Source: Deltaproteobacteria bacterium
GTDB taxonomy: Bacteria > Desulfobacterota > Desulfobacteria > Desulfobacterales > B30-G6
Reading direction: 5' to 3'
Assembly: GCA_003647375.1 (NCBI GenBank)
Contig: QMMS01000165.1
Span: 1-9,930, forward strand
DNA length: 9,930 bases
In this document: one piece after another, positions 6,012 through 9,930 of the stretch
Layout: every line of letters starts with the position of its first letter
How positions within the stretch are numbered: position 1 is the first letter of the stretch
Translations under genes and position numbers: made by a program
The notes under the pieces: generated by a model
Databases searched by the model: none
What the model saw: the letters and a program-made list of their open reading frames with translations, nothing else
What the model was told of the DNA's origin: nothing

Positions 6012-6416
6012 TTATGTATTATAAGATGCGCAAACCGTGGTGTCGATGCCGCCACGGGATGTAAAATCTCCGGTTACTTTCATGGATTTGGGTTTCATCA
6101 TGGCCACCAGATCGTCCAGAATTCGATTGACGACATGTTCGTAAAAGATCCCGACGTTTCGATATTGCATCAGATAATATTTGAGAGATTTCAGCTCGAC
6201 GATTTTGCTGTCCGGGATATACTGAATGGTGATACGGCCGAAATCGGGCAGACCGGTCATGGGACATACGGATGTGAATTCCGGTTGCCGGATAGTGATA
6301 TCGACGTCCCGTTTGTCTTGATACTGATAATCGATGGGGTCGATCATGTCCTTGCTGATGATGTCCGGACTCTCGATGGTGTAATGGGTTGTATATTGAT
6401 CGGACTGGGGGCTCAT
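6012..6416 (-). CDS. queF: NADPH-dependent 7-cyano-7-deazaguanine reductase (preQ1 synthase)
   Basis: From the ATG at 6416 the protein has 134 residues, a compact type I (unimodular) QueF. It reduces the nitrile of preQ0 to the aminomethyl group of preQ1 with two NADPH, a step in queuosine tRNA modification in the cytoplasm. The diagnostic QueF motif [10 protein letters not shown] lies at 73-82. The nucleophilic Cys51 is in [14 protein letters not shown], with Asp58 nearby as proton donor, and [12 protein letters not shown] carries the conserved Glu93/His94. An in-frame ATG at 6452 would add 12 residues ([12 protein letters not shown]) that do not resemble the family. AAAGG seven bases before the ATG at 6416 supports the shorter start. 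No other queuosine gene is nearby. The upstream neighbour is divergent, so queF is probably transcribed alone. Confidence 0.95.
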   Translation of the reverse strand: MSPQSDQYTTHYTIESPDIISKDMIDPIDYQYQDKRDVDITIRQPEFTSVCPMTGLPDFGRITIQYIPDSKIVELKSLKYYLMQYRNVGIFYEHVVNRILDDLVAMMKPKSMKVTGDFTSRGGIDTTVCASYNT

Positions 6417-6556
6417 GGTATACCTTTCATTATGAAAGAAATTTACATACACGTTTCAAACGTATTCTGTCCTATTAAATATTGGTGAATTTGTCAAACC
6501 TAAGATGAGCGTTTCAATTTTTGTGAACATTAAATGGTTATAAAAAGGTGATATCT
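6417..6556. promoter_or_regulatory. Divergent control region of queF and the 53-residue gene
   Basis: Two tight palindromes lie in the queF leader. CTTTCAT-T-ATGAAAG (6424-6438) overlaps the queF Shine-Dalgarno sequence. ACGTTT-C-AAACGT (6451-6463) lies just upstream. Further out on the minus strand is a TTGACA (about 6491-6496), a good -35 hexamer followed by AT-rich sequence without a clear -10 at ideal spacing. I saw no preQ1 riboswitch consensus. The palindromes could be operators, or the first could form a five-base-pair hairpin hiding the ribosome site. Confidence 0.45.
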
Positions 6557-6718
6557 ATGGCCAGCATGGATGAGCAGATTTTAAAAGCGACAAAGGAGAT
6601 CGTTGTCAAGTTTATTGAAGCGGGTAGGGTTTCCCCTGCCGGTTTCCACGAGACTTTCAGGAGTGTTCACCTGACCATCAAGGAGACGGCGCTGGGGTTA
6701 CTTTCCGAAGACGAATAA
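6557..6718 (+). CDS. 53-residue protein resembling the MucR/Ros N-terminal region
   Basis: AAGGTG at 6545-6550 sits six bases before the ATG, a strong ribosome site. The product starts MASMDEQILKATKEIVVKFI, goes on with EAGRVSPAGFHETFRSVHLT and ends LSEDE. The order of helix, AGRVSP turn and F..S.H helix recalls the N-terminal part of MucR/Ros regulators (EIV.AYV...V....L...I..VH), but the C-terminal zinc-finger half is absent. In MucR that N-terminal half mediates oligomerisation, so a protein-protein role is possible. The family link is my own pattern match and modest in strength. The TAA stop is also the first three bases of the long palindrome at 6716-6863. Confidence 0.7.
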   Translation: MASMDEQILKATKEIVVKFIEAGRVSPAGFHETFRSVHLTIKETALGLLSEDE

Positions 6719-6863
6719 AAGTGGTTTCAAAATCTTCAATCGGATTCAAGATCAAGGCGGGGCGGAGCGTTTAACCGGAGGAATACATGTGGTATTTTGA
6801 GGATTAAACGCACCGTCCCAACACAGATATTGGATTCGAGGGAAGGTTTTGAAGCCACTTTTA
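6716..6863. repeat. 148-bp long imperfect palindrome, MITE-like, between two stop codons
   Basis: The outer arms 6716-6747 and 6832-6863 agree at 26 of 32 positions when one is reversed and complemented; the outermost stretch TAAAAGTGGyTTCAAAAyCTTC is nearly identical. Pairing resumes inward: GCGTTTAA with TTAAACGC, flanking GGgCGGaGC with GCaCCGtCC, and AATAC with GTATT at a five-base tip (ATGTG). The whole segment can fold into one hairpin of about 70 pairs with gaps. Both arms begin with TAA, the stop codons of the 53-residue gene and of polA. Terminal TA with inverted repeats is what a mariner/IS630-type MITE would show, but a repeated extragenic hairpin or bidirectional terminator is also possible. 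Confidence 0.75.
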
Positions 6864-9569
6864 GTGGGCGGAAGCCCAGTTGGAGCCCACCTCGATATTC
6901 ACCTTCAAGGGTACGTTCAGGTCCCATACCGATTCCATTTTATCTTTTATCAGAGCGGATGCGGTCTCGACTTCTTCGGGTGGGACCTCGAAGACCATTT
7001 CGTCGTGAACTGAAAGGAGCATGGCGGTTTTCATCTTTCGGGACTTCAGTTCGTTATCCACATTAATCATGGCGACCTTGATCAGGTCGGCGGCGGTACC
7101 CTGAATGGGTGTGTTAATGGCGGTTCGTTCCGCAAATCGCCGTTCCGTCACATTCTTGCTGTTGATTTCAGGAAGCAGACGGATCCTGCCTAAAAGCGTG
7201 GTGGTTTGTCCGGATTTTCTGGTATCCTCAATAATCTGTTCAATGAATGTCTTGACGCCTTTGTATCTTCCAAAATAATTGTCGATATAGGCTTTGGCCA
7301 TCTTCCGGCTGATGTTGAGTGCTTTCGCCAACCCGAAGGGGCTCATGCCGTATATGATGCCGAAGTTGATGATTTTGGCCTGCCTGCGCAAATCCTCCGT
7401 GATAAACGATGGAAAGACCTGGAAAACCTCCGAAGCGGTCCGGGTGTGTATGTCTTCTTCTTCCTCGAAGGCGTTGCTTAGAATTTTGTCTTCAGAATAA
7501 TGTGCGAGGATACGAAGTTCGATCTGAGAATAATCTGCCGATAGCATTTTCCAGCTGGATCTCGGGATAAAAGCCTTCCGGATTTCTTTGCCCTCTGCGG
7601 TTCTGATGGGGATGTTTTGAAGATTTGGATTGGAGCTGCTGAGTCGTCCGGTTGCGGTGACTGTCTGATTGAAGGAGGTGTGAATACGGCCTGTCTCCGG
7701 GTGGATGAGTTCGATCAGCGCATCGGTATAGGTGGATTTAAGTTTGGACAGGGTACGGTGCCGCAATACCAGCTTTGGTAGTTCATGGTGGTTGGCAAGG
7801 GTTGTGAGAACTTCGACATCCGTCGAATATCCGGTTTTTTTACGGGTTTTCTTCTGGACAGGAAGACCGAGCTTTTCGAACAGAATTTTACCCAGCTGCT
7901 GCGTAGAATTGATATTGAAGGATTCCTCGGCAATTTCGTAGATAGACTTTTTAATGGTTTTGAGTTGATGGTCAAAAGAGTTCGATAGCTCATGGAGCTT
8001 GTCTTTGTTTACTGTAGCCCCCGTCATTTCCATGTCTTTCAGAACAGATACCAGGGGCATTTCGACCTCATGGAAAAGTTTTGAAAGCCCGAGCGTTTCC
8101 ATTTTCTCATTCAGAAGATGGCAAGCCGTGAGCGTGATATCGGCATCTTCGCAGGCATAGGGCGTGGCTTTTTCGATGGGCACCGTGTCGAAGGTAGCTG
8201 CCTTTTTCCCTTTTTTACCGGTAAGATCTTCGTAGGTAATCGTTTTGTGGTCGAGAAAATCAAGCGCAATCTGGTCCAGGTTATGAGCACGCTTGGAGGG
8301 GTTTATGAGATAGGATGCAAGCATGGTGTCGAAGGTAATGCCGTTTAAACTGATCCCATGCCTTTCGAATACAATCCAGTCATACTTAATGTTTTGGCCA
8401 ACCTTGTGGATTGCTGGATCTTCGAGAACAGGCTTCAGTATTGCCAGGGCTTTGGCGAGCTCGATCTGGTTGGGCACACCCAGATATCGATGGGCGCAGG
8501 GGACGTAGAAAGCTTCGTCCTTCTGGATTGAAAAAGAGAGGCCGACCATTTTCGCCATCATGGGGTTCGTTGATGTCGTTTCTGTATCGACAGCAATGAG
8601 CCGGGCTGTTTTGAGTCGGGAGACCAGTGCTGTCAGCGAATCGATATCCTGAATGGTATGGTATTGTTTTTTGCTTAGATCGGTCTGTTTGGGGAAGAGT
8701 CGTTGCAGTTGCGTGAATTCAAGTTTCTTGAAAAGAGCTGCAAGTGCCGAGTTATCCGGTTCACCGACCTTGAGATCTGCCACACGAAAATGAATCGGGG
8801 CCTGCGTGTTCAGTTTGACCAGCTCTCTGCTCAACAACGCCTGGTCCTTGTATTGGATCAGTTTGTCATGCTGTTTCTTTTTGGTGATGGTATGCACCTG
8901 CTCATAAAGGTGCTCCATATTCCCGAAGGTCTGGATCAGAGAAAGCGCTGTCTTGGGTCCGATACCCGGCACCCCCGGAACATTGTCGGAAGCATCACCC
9001 GACAGTCCCATAACGTCGATCAACTGAGGAGGCGTGATGCCGGTTGCTTGAATATCTTTCAAGCCCACGATGACATCTTTCATGGGATCCCAGGTAATGG
9101 AACGATCGGAGATGAGTTGTTTCAAATCTTTGTCGCCGGTTACAATCACGCTGAAATAACCCTCTTCTTCAGCCCTTTTGGTCGTGGTTCCGATCAGGTC
9201 ATCTGCTTCGTAGCCCGGCATTCCGAAGGCCGGGATATTGAATGCCTGGGTTACTTGGTGAATGTAGGGAATCTGAACGGACAGTTCTTCCGGCATGGGT
9301 GGGCGATTGGCCTTGTAGGCCTCATACATGTCGTGTCTGAATGTTGGCCCTTTGCTGTCGAAGAACATGACCATTCTGTCCGAGATATTTTCTTCCAGCA
9401 GTTTCATGAGCATGCGTGTAAAGCCGAAGACCGCATTGGTGGGAAGGCCTTTTGAATTCGTGAGACCGCGGATGGCGTGAAATGCACGGTAGATATAGCC
9501 ACTGCCGTCGATGAGAAAAAGAGTCTTGTGTGGATCAAAAGGGAATTTGTTTTGTGGCTTGGATGTCAT
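6861..9569 (-). CDS. polA: DNA polymerase I
   Basis: A complete 902-residue family A polymerase, acting in Okazaki-fragment maturation and excision repair. Residues 1-290 are the 5' nuclease: LFLIDGSGYIYRAFHAIRG, YEADDLIGTT, VTGDKDLKQLIS and the helix-hairpin-helix GVPGIGPKTALSLI. Residues about 310-490 are the 3'-5' proofreading domain with its acidic set intact: D328 and E330 (AVDTET), D397 (QNIKYDWIV), Y471 and D475 (YACEDADITL). Residues about 510-902 are the polymerase: motif A with D679 (SADYSQIELRILAHYS), O-helix RRQAKIINFGIIYG (729-742) and motif C H855-D856-E857 (SVHDEMVFEV). The C-terminus VGSNWASAH is typical. CAGG lies about eight bases before the ATG. All three activities appear competent. 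The stop codon coincides with the arm of the palindrome at 6716-6863. Confidence 0.98.
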   Translation of the reverse strand: MTSKPQNKFPFDPHKTLFLIDGSGYIYRAFHAIRGLTNSKGLPTNAVFGFTRMLMKLLEENISDRMVMFFDSKGPTFRHDMYEAYKANRPPMPEELSVQIPYIHQVTQAFNIPAFGMPGYEADDLIGTTTKRAEEEGYFSVIVTGDKDLKQLISDRSITWDPMKDVIVGLKDIQATGITPPQLIDVMGLSGDASDNVPGVPGIGPKTALSLIQTFGNMEHLYEQVHTITKKKQHDKLIQYKDQALLSRELVKLNTQAPIHFRVADLKVGEPDNSALAALFKKLEFTQLQRLFPKQTDLSKKQYHTIQDIDSLTALVSRLKTARLIAVDTETTSTNPMMAKMVGLSFSIQKDEAFYVPCAHRYLGVPNQIELAKALAILKPVLEDPAIHKVGQNIKYDWIVFERHGISLNGITFDTMLASYLINPSKRAHNLDQIALDFLDHKTITYEDLTGKKGKKAATFDTVPIEKATPYACEDADITLTACHLLNEKMETLGLSKLFHEVEMPLVSVLKDMEMTGATVNKDKLHELSNSFDHQLKTIKKSIYEIAEESFNINSTQQLGKILFEKLGLPVQKKTRKKTGYSTDVEVLTTLANHHELPKLVLRHRTLSKLKSTYTDALIELIHPETGRIHTSFNQTVTATGRLSSSNPNLQNIPIRTAEGKEIRKAFIPRSSWKMLSADYSQIELRILAHYSEDKILSNAFEEEEDIHTRTASEVFQVFPSFITEDLRRQAKIINFGIIYGMSPFGLAKALNISRKMAKAYIDNYFGRYKGVKTFIEQIIEDTRKSGQTTTLLGRIRLLPEINSKNVTERRFAERTAINTPIQGTAADLIKVAMINVDNELKSRKMKTAMLLSVHDEMVFEVPPEEVETASALIKDKMESVWDLNVPLKVNIEVGSNWASAH

Positions 9570-9700
9570 GTTTTTTACCTGCTGCAGAAATTGAGTTTAT
9601 TAGGTTCATAATGCCAGGGGGCTGGAATGTATAAGCCCAATTTTGAATGTTTAATTTTGAATTTTAAATTGCTTTGCTCATGGCTTTTAGCCTTTAGCCA
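9570..9700. other. AT-rich intergenic stretch upstream of polA
   Basis: The stretch contains the polA ribosome site and a low-complexity region around 9640-9670 built from TTTTGAAT / TTTAATTTTGAA words, followed by GGCTTTTAGCC (9682-9692), a short palindrome. No gene is supported here. A polA promoter should lie within or beyond it but was not recognised. Confidence 0.4.
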
Positions 9701-9784
9701 CCCTCGGACCCTGGAGTGCTGGGAAGCGAGGATGCCTGGAGGCTGGGATGCTGCTGTCAGCTTATAGCTTTCAGCCACCCTCGG
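9701..9784 (-). repeat. Dispersed intergenic repeat, copy 2 (inverted relative to copy 1)
   Basis: Read on the minus strand this copy begins CCGAGGGTGGCTGAAAGC, contains GACAGCAGCATCCCAGC and GCTTCCCAGCA, and ends GGGTCCGAGGG. It corresponds to copy 1 at 5762-5867 with a 7-base deletion in the GACAGCA run and a shorter tail. It is itself bracketed by a 24-base direct repeat (9689-9712 and 9766-9789, 21 of 24 identical, containing AGCCACCCTCGG), so the family may be arranged in partial tandem. Confidence 0.75.
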
Positions 9785-9807
9785 CCCCTTGACCCCTATT
9801 TTTCACC

Positions 9808-9930
9808 CTACAACCCCAACTCACCCGCAATTCCCTTCATGGCTTCCAGACTGAGAACAACGAAATCGTTGAGAGGCATACCCATTTTTTCACATTCCAT
9901 AATTCTCTCACGGCTCACTGCCCGGGCAAA
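9808..9930 (-). CDS. C-terminal end of an unidentified protein, cut by window edge
   Basis: Forty codons from the right edge end in TAG (9810-9808). The residues read FARAVSRERIMECEKMGMPL and finish EAMKGIAGELGL. The pattern is regular, soluble and helical, clearly coding, and lies on the same strand as polA. The fragment is too short for me to name a family. Dispersed-repeat DNA separates it from polA, so the two are probably not one tight operon. Confidence 0.6.
   Translation of the reverse strand, partial: FARAVSRERIMECEKMGMPLNDFVVLSLEAMKGIAGELGL

Noticed and set aside
5955..6488. Plus-strand ORF of 177 codons
   Set aside because: It is the antisense shadow of queF, which carries the full QueF motif and catalytic residues.
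6417..6556. PreQ1 riboswitch upstream of queF
   Set aside because: I looked for the compact preQ1-I pattern with its A-rich tail and did not find it; only simple palindromes are present.
8703..9455. Plus-strand ORF of 250 codons
   Set aside because: It is the antisense shadow of the polA 5' nuclease and proofreading domains; long only because of polA codon use.
9575..9778. Minus-strand ORF of 67 codons upstream of polA
   Set aside because: It consists of dispersed repeat copy 2 plus low-complexity AT-rich sequence, so the open frame is incidental.

Overview
The window looks like a chromosomal segment of a Desulfobacterota-type bacterium (the former sulfate-reducing Deltaproteobacteria). This is inference from gene styles: a GAF-PAS-LuxR regulator with a coiled coil before the HTH, a receiver-adenylate cyclase fusion, a CFI-type glycine/cysteine tail and a stand-alone formaldehyde-activating-enzyme homologue. 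No rRNA, tRNA or CRISPR array was seen. Base composition is uneven. Roughly 1-4.5 kb is AT-rich, gene-poor and full of remnants. From about 4.5 kb to the right edge it is more GC-balanced and holds ordinary housekeeping genes.

Left part (1-4.4 kb): almost every gene reads leftwards. From the left edge: a partial REP-associated tyrosine transposase with palindromes inside its coding sequence; a stretch of about 400 bases with no firm gene; a Fae homologue; a two-helix 67-residue membrane protein; a pair of overlapping tiny reading frames (a hydrophobic one without a normal start, then a 42-residue peptide ending in GGGGGCFIST); a GAF-PAS-LuxR regulator; and a NimA-like flavin/PNPOx-fold protein. 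Between the last two lies a 48-base stray copy of the receiver-domain coding sequence found 1.1 kb further right. An AATAGGGGACATT inverted repeat lies to the right of the NimA-like gene.

Right part (4.4-9.9 kb): the 3' end of a lost gene runs, through an ATGA overlap, into a response regulator with a class III nucleotide cyclase output domain. After an intergenic dispersed repeat come queF (preQ1 synthase, leftward), a divergent 53-residue gene resembling the N-terminal part of MucR/Ros proteins, and polA (complete DNA polymerase I with both exonucleases, leftward). A 148-base near-perfect long palindrome fills exactly the space between the stop codons of the 53-residue gene and polA. Beyond polA is an inverted copy of the dispersed repeat, then the C-terminal end of an unidentified protein cut by the right edge.

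Functionally the genes do not form one pathway. queF and polA are core genes (tRNA queuosine modification, DNA repair). The left half is an accessory mosaic of sensors, small membrane proteins and mobile-element debris. The most unusual points are the stop-to-stop palindrome, the scattered receiver-domain fragment, the overlapping micro-ORFs with a CFI tail, and the zinc-finger-less MucR-like protein.
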